From the IMG/VR virus record IMGVR_UViG_3300047586_000114, positions 1 to 61,017 of that record: DNA of 61,017 nucleotides; one strand, written 5' to 3'. The position numbers were made by a program, and so were the translations under genes. The notes below the pieces were generated by a model. That model was not told where the DNA came from. It did no database searches and worked only from the letters and a program-made list of their open reading frames with translations. This DNA is from a virus. Shown piece by piece: positions 16,923-25,747 of the stretch (position 1 is the stretch's first letter; each line of letters starts with the position of its first letter).

Positions 16923-16929
16923 TTTGTTC
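16923..16929 (-). promoter_or_regulatory. GAACAAA promoter element for the tail fibre operon
   Basis: 46 nt before the start codon at 16877; followed by AATAATAAT on the minus strand. Confidence 0.45.
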
Positions 16930-16940
16930 AAAGTTCGTCA

Positions 16941-17729
16941 CTAAATTATTTTGACAAAATTCGGATTCTTCCAAAACGGAAATTTAAAGTTGCATCTTGG
17001 TTGAAAAATATTATTACTGTCATACTTTTTATTTTTAAGATATTCAGAATCTATCTTAACTATTTCATTCCATTGGTCTTTACTATAACAATTAAATGTT
17101 CCAGTTTGATTATAATGATTAGTTAAGTTTCCCCCAATTAAACTTAAAGATTTATCTCCGAATACTAGTCTGATTCTATTATTAAATTCGCTATCTGTTC
17201 CATATTGTTTTAAATTCTCGTCATAGTACCCACACTTATCATATATTACCTTATTATATAAGGTGCAACCTGAGCCATGATCGCAAGTATCTATAATTTG
17301 AAATGTTTGTCTTCTATACTGAACTCTATTTTGACCGAAGTAACAAACTACTGTAGCACATGTTTTTTTATTTAAATGTTCCAAAGCATGTATCATATGA
17401 ACAAAAAATCTATCGTTGATAAATTCTATATCATCATCTATCATCCAAAAATAATCGTAATTTAATTCTTTAAAATAATCAATCAAATCATTAGTTCCTG
17501 TTGCTACTCCAATATTTTCTGAACAAAGAAATCCTGTAAAATTATCTCTTAATTGATTTTTTATTTTAATTAAATTATCTTCTTTAGCTCCTTTAGATCC
17601 TTGAGATAATACCACCCATTTCCATTGATACATACTTAATTGAGGTATAATACATTTTTGTATACTTTTATATAACCTTATTAAAGTATCATTTCCACCA
17701 CCGTTTAGAGTTCCGAGAAAGATTTTCAT
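16941..17729 (-). CDS. family 2-type glycosyltransferase
   Basis: 262 residues. A GT-A fold start is visible (FLGTLNGGGNDTLIRLYKSI), the donor-binding acidic motif is MIDDDIEF near residue 98, and a later ENLKQYGTDSEFNNR segment matches the acceptor-side acidic motif of GT2 enzymes. It likely transfers a sugar from a nucleotide donor to a phage or host surface target, or to phage DNA. It has its own GAACAAA element 29 nt upstream, divergent from the hub-terminase operon. Confidence 0.8.
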   Translation of the reverse strand: MKIFLGTLNGGGNDTLIRLYKSIQKCIIPQLSMYQWKWVVLSQGSKGAKEDNLIKIKNQLRDNFTGFLCSENIGVATGTNDLIDYFKELNYDYFWMIDDDIEFINDRFFVHMIHALEHLNKKTCATVVCYFGQNRVQYRRQTFQIIDTCDHGSGCTLYNKVIYDKCGYYDENLKQYGTDSEFNNRIRLVFGDKSLSLIGGNLTNHYNQTGTFNCYSKDQWNEIVKIDSEYLKNKKYDSNNIFQPRCNFKFPFWKNPNFVKII

Positions 17730-17757
17730 TTTATTTGCTCCAGTTATAAATTTAAAT

Positions 17758-17779
17758 TTTGTTCAGATTTTAGAACAAA
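17758..17779. promoter_or_regulatory. back-to-back GAACAAA elements (divergent promoter)
   Basis: TTTGTTC (17758-17764, leftward) and GAACAAA (17773-17779, rightward) form an inverted repeat with an 8-nt spacer. They serve the glycosyltransferase gene (29 nt away) and the 17819 gene (40 nt away). This is the clearest evidence that the element is orientation-specific. Confidence 0.6.
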
Positions 17780-17818
17780 TTAAATAATTTTTGTGTATTT
17801 AAACAGGAAATTTTTACT

Positions 17819-19114
17819 ATGCCAACAAATGTTCAAAGATATAGAATTACTTTTCGAATAGGTCAAAATGATCTATCTCCTTTTCTAAAAAGAATTAAAA
17901 TTAATAATAACATTAAAAACACATACTGTAATGTAATTTTTGCTTTCGATATGGGAATTAGAGAATATTATATAGATAATGATTTTTATGGCAAGAGTGA
18001 GATAATTTTTAAAATAGACCACTTGGATATAGAAAAAAAAGTCATTGATACATATGGTTTTGTATTAGGAATAGTTTCATCTAATTTATCTTTAGTTACA
18101 CAACAAATAGGATCATTTGCAGATACAGATGCGACATATGAAAATGCGACACAAGAAATTATAGTTGTTTGTATTCCGTTATTAGCTGTAAATAAATTAG
18201 GAACACTGGTAAATTATGTTTCTTCTGATGATACAAAATTAACAGCACTGGAAACAGTTAGAAATGTAGCTAAAAATTTAGCTAAAATAAATATTGAAAA
18301 AATAGATATGAGGAATCAAAACACTCAACAACTAAGACAAGTTTGTATTCCTCCAATGTCAATTAATAAATTAGTACCATTTATGAATAGTAATTATGGA
18401 CTTTATAATGGTCCATTGTTTTACTATTGTGATCATTATGGTAATTTAATGATGTGGAATTTAAAAACTATTTACAATGATAATCCGGCTTTTGTTATTC
18501 ATCAACAAGCAATGGATAGACCAAAATCAAGTCCACCATTAGATGAAAAAATTAATAATCTGATAGCTGATTTTTCTAGAAAAGAAGGCAACTTTATGTC
18601 TATGATGCCGATAGATACTTTAAAGTTAGCCAACGCAACTGTAATTAAAAATAGTTATAGACACATGTATGTATATCATCCACCATATGATTTATATGGA
18701 ACAGGAATGATGTCAGCAGAAGAATTAGTTAAGCAATCTTGTTTTGTTGATGATAAAGATAAAAATAAACCAACAATGGTAAACAATCATGAATTGTTAA
18801 AAGTTTTAAAAAGATATACAACTAACACTACTGGTGATACAGTTTACTCGGAAACTCAAGGTGATGTTTTAATAAAAGCAAATGAATCTTTAGAGTATGC
18901 AACTATATCTCCTTTAAGAGTAAAAGTTAATGGGGTAGTTAGATTTTCTTTTTTCTTAACTGTTGGTACATGTTGTGATTTAATTACTTACGCACAAATT
19001 TATAAACAGTTCGAAGGCAAATATATTTTAGGACAAAGTTCAGTAGACTTAACAAGAGATCATACAAACGAATGGACTACAAACTGTAGATTATTATTAT
19101 ATCGGAGTTTATGA
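17819..19114 (+). CDS. putative baseplate hub protein (gp27/gpD-like)
   Basis: 431 residues. It is beta-rich at the N-terminus (YRITFRIGQNDLSPFLKRIK). The C-terminal strand set is KYILGQSSVDLTRDHTNEWT followed by CRLLLYRS, the pattern that ends hub and late-control D proteins (a G-Y-V-H-W-T-L-R signature). It directly precedes the terminase gene with no gap. The hub forms the central trimer below the tail tube. The call is structural inference from one motif plus location. Confidence 0.5.
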   Translation: MPTNVQRYRITFRIGQNDLSPFLKRIKINNNIKNTYCNVIFAFDMGIREYYIDNDFYGKSEIIFKIDHLDIEKKVIDTYGFVLGIVSSNLSLVTQQIGSFADTDATYENATQEIIVVCIPLLAVNKLGTLVNYVSSDDTKLTALETVRNVAKNLAKINIEKIDMRNQNTQQLRQVCIPPMSINKLVPFMNSNYGLYNGPLFYYCDHYGNLMMWNLKTIYNDNPAFVIHQQAMDRPKSSPPLDEKINNLIADFSRKEGNFMSMMPIDTLKLANATVIKNSYRHMYVYHPPYDLYGTGMMSAEELVKQSCFVDDKDKNKPTMVNNHELLKVLKRYTTNTTGDTVYSETQGDVLIKANESLEYATISPLRVKVNGVVRFSFFLTVGTCCDLITYAQIYKQFEGKYILGQSSVDLTRDHTNEWTTNCRLLLYRSL

Positions 19115-20926
19115 TTGATGACTAAAGCGCAACAACTTCAAGAATTTTTAAAGTGTAAAAATAATCCAATTTATTTTATCGAAACTTATGTTCAATTAGA
19201 GTTAGCTGGTGCAAATGAATTGATGATATTATGTCAACCACAAAAAGATTTATTACTTTCAATTTTAAATGATCACCATACAATTGCATTAAAATCTAGA
19301 CAAATAGGAATTTCAACTATTGTTCAAGCATTTATTGCTTATACTTTCACTTTTTATGATAATATTGTTGCTGGTATAGTTAGTAAAGATCAAGCTGAAG
19401 CTACAGATTTTTGTAGAAAAGTAATGTCGATGATAGAATATTTACCCGAATGGATGAGACCTATATATATTAAACAAACAGAACAAACATTCATTTTAAA
19501 AAATGGGTGTAAATTTTATGCGCAAACTGTTAATCCAAAAAATCCTGGTAAATTATTTCGTGGTAAATCTATCACAATAGCTGTAATGGATGAAGCTGCA
19601 CATACTGATTATATTGAAAAAGCATGGGTAGGTTTTGGTCCAGCATTAATTAAATCTCAAACTGATGCGAAAAGACATAATGCCCCCTATGCAACTATTG
19701 TTTTAAGTACTCCAAATGGATGCACAGGAACTGGTAAATGGTATTATGAATCATGGAAAGAAGCAAACACAATTGGATCTATTTATAAACCCCATACAAT
19801 TCATTGGAAACAAGTTCCGTGGTGTTCAAATGATCCAAATTGGTATATTTTTCAATGTAAGTTACTTAAAAATAATCAACAATTAATTCGTCAAGAATTA
19901 GAATTGGAATTCATAGCTAAAGAAGGATCTTTCTTTCCAGCTGATACAGTTGAAAAACTCAATAAATGTAATATTACTCCAATTAAAATATTGACTATTG
20001 AAGGTTTTAGTTTAAAGATATGGGAAGATTATAACCCAACAAGATTTTATTTAATAGGAATTGATACTGCATCTTCCCACGGAGGAGATAATTCAACCAT
20101 TGAAGTATTTGATTATGAAACTATGAGACAAGTTTCTGAATATCAAGGAAAATTAAGAATAGATAATTTTTGTAAAGTGATAGAAAAAGTCAATGCACTT
20201 TATAAAAACAATATTATTGTACCAGAAAATAATTCATATGGAGAAGCAGTATGTGAACACTTGACCAAGAATGAATCTGCTTTTAAATACAATATATATT
20301 ACGACTATAAAAAGTTTAAATATGGGGACAATAAAAAGATAGTTTATGGTTTATCAACAACAGCAACAACGAGACCTTTATTGATTGATTCCTTATATAA
20401 TTACGTTACAGAAAATACAAGTATCATAAAATCAACTGGACTAGCACTTGAACTTATTGGATTAGAACAGAATATAAGAGGTCGGGTTGAAGCCGGTAAA
20501 GGAGAAAAAGATGACTTATGTTTAGCAACTTCTTTTTGTACTTATGTTAGATCTTATGAACCGGCTATTAAAAGTAGATTCGGATCTAAAACATTTGCAA
20601 ATGAAACAACATCTGAAGTATTATTATTAAATGAAGATTCTAATGAGGCTAATTTCAATTCAGAATTAGAGAAAATTACTCAATTTAATAAATATAAATT
20701 TGATACAGATGAAGAAGAAAGAAAAACTATATTAATGCAAAAAAACATAGCCTTAAAACGCAGTTTAAAAAAGGCAATAGATGAAAAAGATATTCATCTC
20801 AATTTATCAGAAATCATATATGGTAATTCAGAAGATCCTAAAGGTGATGGCGATTTTTTGTTTTTTGATGATGGTTCTGGGAACAAAAATAATAATGGTG
20901 ATATAGATCCAGACTTGGATATTTAG
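19115..20926 (+). CDS. terminase large subunit
   Basis: 603 residues, close to T4 gp17 (610). The ATPase half has a Walker A-like KSRQIGIST (residue about 64), Walker B IAVMDEAAH (about 160) and the coupling motif STPNG. The RuvC/RNase H-fold nuclease half has GIDTASSHGGDN (first Asp), VPENNSYG (Glu) and KDDLCLATSF (last Asp). It packages DNA into the prohead and cuts concatemers. No small terminase or portal gene lies in the window. A second ATG overlaps the hub-like gene stop region. Confidence 0.95.
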   Translation: MMTKAQQLQEFLKCKNNPIYFIETYVQLELAGANELMILCQPQKDLLLSILNDHHTIALKSRQIGISTIVQAFIAYTFTFYDNIVAGIVSKDQAEATDFCRKVMSMIEYLPEWMRPIYIKQTEQTFILKNGCKFYAQTVNPKNPGKLFRGKSITIAVMDEAAHTDYIEKAWVGFGPALIKSQTDAKRHNAPYATIVLSTPNGCTGTGKWYYESWKEANTIGSIYKPHTIHWKQVPWCSNDPNWYIFQCKLLKNNQQLIRQELELEFIAKEGSFFPADTVEKLNKCNITPIKILTIEGFSLKIWEDYNPTRFYLIGIDTASSHGGDNSTIEVFDYETMRQVSEYQGKLRIDNFCKVIEKVNALYKNNIIVPENNSYGEAVCEHLTKNESAFKYNIYYDYKKFKYGDNKKIVYGLSTTATTRPLLIDSLYNYVTENTSIIKSTGLALELIGLEQNIRGRVEAGKGEKDDLCLATSFCTYVRSYEPAIKSRFGSKTFANETTSEVLLLNEDSNEANFNSELEKITQFNKYKFDTDEEERKTILMQKNIALKRSLKKAIDEKDIHLNLSEIIYGNSEDPKGDGDFLFFDDGSGNKNNNGDIDPDLDI

Positions 20927-20961
20927 TTTTATTTTTTTGTAGACAAAAAGGAAATTTTTAC

Positions 20962-23900
20962 ATGGCGGCAAAAGAAAGACCTGTTCCGGCAAGAAATATA
21001 CTACAGGAAGATACTGCGTCCAAATTAAATTCCAATATTACTGGTTTAATGGCTAGTGTTAAAGAACTAACTAAAACTAGTTTAGGTGTTGTTAAGAGGG
21101 CAGGAGGTATGGCTCTCGCTCCAGCTAAAGCAGTTGGAGGTACTGTATATGGTGAAACTTTTGGTTCTATGGATAAATCAAAAATAATTGGTTTGGGTGT
21201 TGCTAGAGCTATAAATCCAATATTAGGTCATTTAACAGAAAAACTTATTGAGAATAATAAAGAAGCTCTTAAGCAACATATAATTGAAACAGCAGGTGCA
21301 ACTAAAGAATTTATAGGTAGAAAGTTTGTTGATGCTAAACATGGTATTGCTAACTTTATAGAAAGAAGAAATGAAAGAAAAGGAAAAGGTGCTGTTGCTC
21401 CTCGAGAAACTACCAGAAGTGTTGGTAAAATGGGACCTGGTCAAAATAGATTGCAGTTAACCTCATACACAAGAAGTCATAAATCTGCAGATACAACAGA
21501 AGCTGTAGATTTACTTCGTATATCTAATGCTGAATGGTTGAAAGCATTGGGCACTATGTCCCCCGAAAGATTAAAATCTAAACCATTACCAAAAGCTGAA
21601 AGAGGTGGTGTTGTTACTAAAACTGGTCAGGCTATAGTTCATAAAGGTGAGGTAATTACACCTACTAAAGTTTTAGGAAAACAATTAGATTATCTCGGTA
21701 GTATAGCTCATGTTCTATCAAGAGGTATTCTTAGAGTTAGAATGGCAAAAACTAGTGATGCTTTGGAGACAAAATTAAAATTAGAAGAAGCTGGGCAAAT
21801 TAATAAGTTAGCATCATTCGGTGGAATGATGAAAAAACAAATTGAAGAACAACAAGAATTAAATAAAACTATTAAAAGATTAGTAGCTACAACCACAACA
21901 GGTCAAAAAGCTGGAAAATTAACTGGTGCTACCATATTTAGAAAAGTTGGTGCATTTATAGCTGATCCGTTTAGAGAAGAACGTAATGAAACATTTCAAG
22001 CTAGAACAGTTACAGCACTTGAACGTTTAGTTTTCTTCTTTGGTGCTATGCCTAATTTAGTTGGTATTTCAAAAGATGTTCCATTTAGTTATCGTCTTGA
22101 TATGATGTTAGGAAAAATGTTTCGTAAACATCCATTTTTTCAAGAAATGTATACTTTTATGAAAGAGTGGGTTTATGTCGGATCTGTATTAAGAGACTTT
22201 TCTATAGGATGGCTTTTTAAATCTAGAAATCCATTATTAAAAGGTAAGAATCATCAAGCAAGAATAGAAGCCGGAATGACTCTTCAAATTACGGAGAGTA
22301 GAGATTTTTATGATAAAGCTTTAGATATTTGGGAAGATTTAAAAGGATCTTTATCTGGAGAAGAAAAAAAGAAAAAAACTAGACCGGGAGAACAATACAC
22401 TTTATTTAATAAGTATATATCTGGTCCTTTAGGTAAAGTAATGTTTTTCGAATTTAATAAACCAAAAACAATAACTGAAAAAGCTAAAACTATTCAAGGA
22501 CAAATATATGATGAGACTGTTACACAAACTGGTTTAATAGAAAAATTAGTAAATCATTTTGTACCAAAGAAAGAAGAAGCTAAAGCTGGAAAAATAAAAT
22601 TAAGTAGTCTTTCTTCTACTGAAAAATTTGATGCTATATTTAAAAATATGGTTGGTGGGGAATTAACAGATATAGAAAAAAGATATGTGAATGTTTTCCA
22701 AAGAAAATTAGCAAAGAGAAAAGAAAAAATTAAAAAACCTTTTTTAGAAGCAGCATCTAAGACATATGGAAAAGCATCTTCGATATATCAACAAGGTCAA
22801 CATTTGTGGGGTGCTACTCAACCATCATTTTTATCGCCAACTCAAAAATATCAGGGAATGGAAGTAAGTAGACATAATGCTAGTTTAGAAGCTAAAAAAA
22901 CATTACCAGCATTTTTAAATAGTCCTCTTATAAAATTACTTAAAAAAATTGAAATTAAAACAGGAACACAAACATTAGCTACTATAGTTGCAATGAGAGA
23001 AGAAAGAATTTACAGAAAAACTCACATGGAATGGTTAAGAAAAAATGATGAGAGTAAAAAAGTTCCGTTTTGGAAAAGAATACTTGGTTTTTTAAGCATG
23101 TTTCTTATGAAATTTGGATGGGTTCAAAAATTAGCTGCAGCATTTAAAGCTGGTGGATTAAAAGGTTTATTTCAACATCTTTTTGGTTTAGAAAAAACTG
23201 CTGGTTGGGGAAAAATTATTCTTCATACTATATTATCACCATTTAAAGTTTTATGGAAAGGTGTTAAAGGTATTTTTGAAGGAATTACTAGTTTAAAAGA
23301 TATATTTAAAGCAAAAGGTATATTCGGCGGACTAAAAGAAATATTTGCTGGTGAAGGAAAATTTGCTGCAGGTATGAAAGGCGTGATTGCTTTTGCAAGG
23401 ATGATAATAAAAGGTGCTAAACCATTATTATCTCTTTCTAAATTAATAATGAGTTCTGCTGCATTTGGTCTATCTCCGTTTACTGCTTTACTTGGTGTGA
23501 TAGAAGGTATTTTTTCTTGGTTTACAGCTGAAAAAATATTTGGTAAAAAATTAGTAACAATTAGAGAAAGATTTGCTGCTAGTATAGCTGGTTTTATTAA
23601 TGGGGTTATTGTTGATATTGTTCAAGAATTAACATATTGGGTAGGTCGGGGTGCTATTTGGTTAACTAATACATTGTTCGGAACTAAATTTGATACAAAT
23701 CCTGCTTGGTTAAAAGCTATTGGTGATTTTAATTTTACTAAATGGGCTGCACCTTTTATAGATAGTATTCTTGGTTGGACAATGGGTTTAGTACAGGGTA
23801 TATGGGAACCTTTAAAATATATAGTAGCTGGTACAGATCAACCGTGGTATATTCGTATTATTAAAGGTCTTGGTGAAATGACAAGTAGATTATTAATTGG

Positions 23901-25734
23901 TAAGGGCGGATTGAATATGATATTTTCCTTACTTGGTTCAGATAAATTTAAAGATGCTGATCCAAATGATATTGGACTTTTAGGTGCTGTTTTTCAAATT
24001 TTATTTATAATACCCGGTAAAATTGGTCAGATAATAAAAAATTCTGGTTTTCTTTCTTCTATTACTGGTTGGATTCAGGGATTGTTTGATGCAATCTGGG
24101 AACCAATTTCAGATATATTTCAATCTGAAAGTTTTCTAGGTGCAATAGGAAATATTTTAAAAGCTGTACCTGAAATGGTAACAAGATTATTAATAGGCAA
24201 AGGTGGATTAAATACATTATTTTCTTTGTTTGGATCTGATAAGTTCGGAGACGCTGATCCAAATGATATTGGACTTTTAGGTGCTGTTTTAAAAATTGTA
24301 TGGCTTCCAATTTATTATACTGGAAAAGCATTAGTATGGATAACAAAAGGCGCATGGAAACTTATAAAAGGCGCTTTGTGGGATATACCATATACTATAG
24401 GTAATTGGTTAATGGAGGGAACACAAGAAATTGGCACATGGTTAGGTGATAAAGTTGGAGATCTATATGCATATATTTATGATCCAGTTCAAAGTATTTT
24501 TTCTTGGATTGGAAAAATAATTCAAAAATGTGAAACTGGAATTACAGATTTAGTTTATAAAATACCAGGTATGAAATATTTACTTGGTGAAAGAAAAGAA
24601 GAAACTAAGCCAGCAGTAGGTGTAGCTGATCACGATAGAAATAAAATAATATTTGAAGAGAAAAAAAGAAGAGAAAAGGCAACTAGTACAACTGCAGCTC
24701 TTGGTGAATTAAAAACAATGATTGGAGAAAAAGGTTTAGAAAAAGCAAATGTATCAGAAAAAGAAAAAGATAAATCTAGAAATGATTTAAGAAAATTTTA
24801 CGAAGAGTCACCATTAAATAATACAGATTTAGGTGAAGCATTATGGAAAGACTTAGCTGGAAAATATAGAATTGCTAGTATATTTGACGATGCACCAGTA
24901 TCGTTTATTGCTACAAGATTGAAAAAAGGTTTAGAAGAATATAAACAATTATCTGATGTTATAGCACAAGGTGGTTTTACCACAGCTGATATTAATAGTA
25001 TAATTAAAGGTAAAGATGTAAGACCTAAAACTTTTGATTTTATTCAAAGTAAATACGCGAAACAATTAGCGGAAACTGAAAAAACTAAAAATCAATCTTG
25101 GATTGGTAAAGCAATTGAAAAAGTAAAGAGTGAAGTAAATGGTGCACCAAAAACAACTGAAGATATAACTAAACAAGCTAAAGAAATTTATGCGAATAAA
25201 GTAACACCAACAGTTGTTACTGCAATTGAAAAATCTAAAGATATAATGGGAGAAACTAAAGACAAAGCAGTTTTAGCTGCTAATATAGCAAAACAAAAAG
25301 CAGAACCATATATTCAATCGGCAGTTACAACCGCTGCTCCTTATGTTGAAAAAGCTAAAACTAGTACAAGTGAAGTTTTAGAATCTTTAGCTAAAGAATA
25401 TGAAGCTAAAAAAGCACAAGCAACTCCTTATGTTGAAAAAGCTAAACAAGCAGCTATGCCAGCAATAACATATGCGGCAGATAAATCAAAAGAAATAGCA
25501 AAAGAAGCTGTTAAAGAAGCTCAACCAATGATGGAAATGACTAAAAATTTCAAAGCTCATGCGGCAGAATCAGCTGAAGGTTTAAAACAAGGTGTAAGTA
25601 AATTTGCACAATCAACAAGTAGTGCTATTGATAATAGTTCAAAATATGTAACAACTACAATTAATGATATGAAACAAAAAGAACATCCATTTTTCTTTGC
25701 TTTAGATTCTATAATTAATGGGGCTACTGTTTAA
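20962..25734 (+). CDS. tape measure protein
   Basis: 1590 residues. It has a basic N-terminal coiled part, long helices, hydrophobic stretches around residues 710-1000 (for example LLSLSKLIMSSAAFGLSPFT, IIVHTILSP-like pieces) and an Ala/Lys-rich helical C-terminus. A repeat of about 45 residues (RLLIGKGGLN, SDKFKDADPNDIGLLGAV) occurs twice about 100 residues apart. Such proteins set tail length and exit into the host membrane. Ribosome site AAAGGAAATTTTT. It is the largest plus-strand gene between terminase and another structural gene. Confidence 0.75.
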   Translation: MAAKERPVPARNILQEDTASKLNSNITGLMASVKELTKTSLGVVKRAGGMALAPAKAVGGTVYGETFGSMDKSKIIGLGVARAINPILGHLTEKLIENNKEALKQHIIETAGATKEFIGRKFVDAKHGIANFIERRNERKGKGAVAPRETTRSVGKMGPGQNRLQLTSYTRSHKSADTTEAVDLLRISNAEWLKALGTMSPERLKSKPLPKAERGGVVTKTGQAIVHKGEVITPTKVLGKQLDYLGSIAHVLSRGILRVRMAKTSDALETKLKLEEAGQINKLASFGGMMKKQIEEQQELNKTIKRLVATTTTGQKAGKLTGATIFRKVGAFIADPFREERNETFQARTVTALERLVFFFGAMPNLVGISKDVPFSYRLDMMLGKMFRKHPFFQEMYTFMKEWVYVGSVLRDFSIGWLFKSRNPLLKGKNHQARIEAGMTLQITESRDFYDKALDIWEDLKGSLSGEEKKKKTRPGEQYTLFNKYISGPLGKVMFFEFNKPKTITEKAKTIQGQIYDETVTQTGLIEKLVNHFVPKKEEAKAGKIKLSSLSSTEKFDAIFKNMVGGELTDIEKRYVNVFQRKLAKRKEKIKKPFLEAASKTYGKASSIYQQGQHLWGATQPSFLSPTQKYQGMEVSRHNASLEAKKTLPAFLNSPLIKLLKKIEIKTGTQTLATIVAMREERIYRKTHMEWLRKNDESKKVPFWKRILGFLSMFLMKFGWVQKLAAAFKAGGLKGLFQHLFGLEKTAGWGKIILHTILSPFKVLWKGVKGIFEGITSLKDIFKAKGIFGGLKEIFAGEGKFAAGMKGVIAFARMIIKGAKPLLSLSKLIMSSAAFGLSPFTALLGVIEGIFSWFTAEKIFGKKLVTIRERFAASIAGFINGVIVDIVQELTYWVGRGAIWLTNTLFGTKFDTNPAWLKAIGDFNFTKWAAPFIDSILGWTMGLVQGIWEPLKYIVAGTDQPWYIRIIKGLGEMTSRLLIGKGGLNMIFSLLGSDKFKDADPNDIGLLGAVFQILFIIPGKIGQIIKNSGFLSSITGWIQGLFDAIWEPISDIFQSESFLGAIGNILKAVPEMVTRLLIGKGGLNTLFSLFGSDKFGDADPNDIGLLGAVLKIVWLPIYYTGKALVWITKGAWKLIKGALWDIPYTIGNWLMEGTQEIGTWLGDKVGDLYAYIYDPVQSIFSWIGKIIQKCETGITDLVYKIPGMKYLLGERKEETKPAVGVADHDRNKIIFEEKKRREKATSTTAALGELKTMIGEKGLEKANVSEKEKDKSRNDLRKFYEESPLNNTDLGEALWKDLAGKYRIASIFDDAPVSFIATRLKKGLEEYKQLSDVIAQGGFTTADINSIIKGKDVRPKTFDFIQSKYAKQLAETEKTKNQSWIGKAIEKVKSEVNGAPKTTEDITKQAKEIYANKVTPTVVTAIEKSKDIMGETKDKAVLAANIAKQKAEPYIQSAVTTAAPYVEKAKTSTSEVLESLAKEYEAKKAQATPYVEKAKQAAMPAITYAADKSKEIAKEAVKEAQPMMEMTKNFKAHAAESAEGLKQGVSKFAQSTSSAIDNSSKYVTTTINDMKQKEHPFFFALDSIINGATV

Positions 25735-25747
25735 TAAAAGGTAAAAT

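Noticed and set aside
21232-24983. Minus-strand frames inside the tape measure gene
   Set aside because: Shadow frames of a long coding gene; no ribosome sites or recognisable domains.
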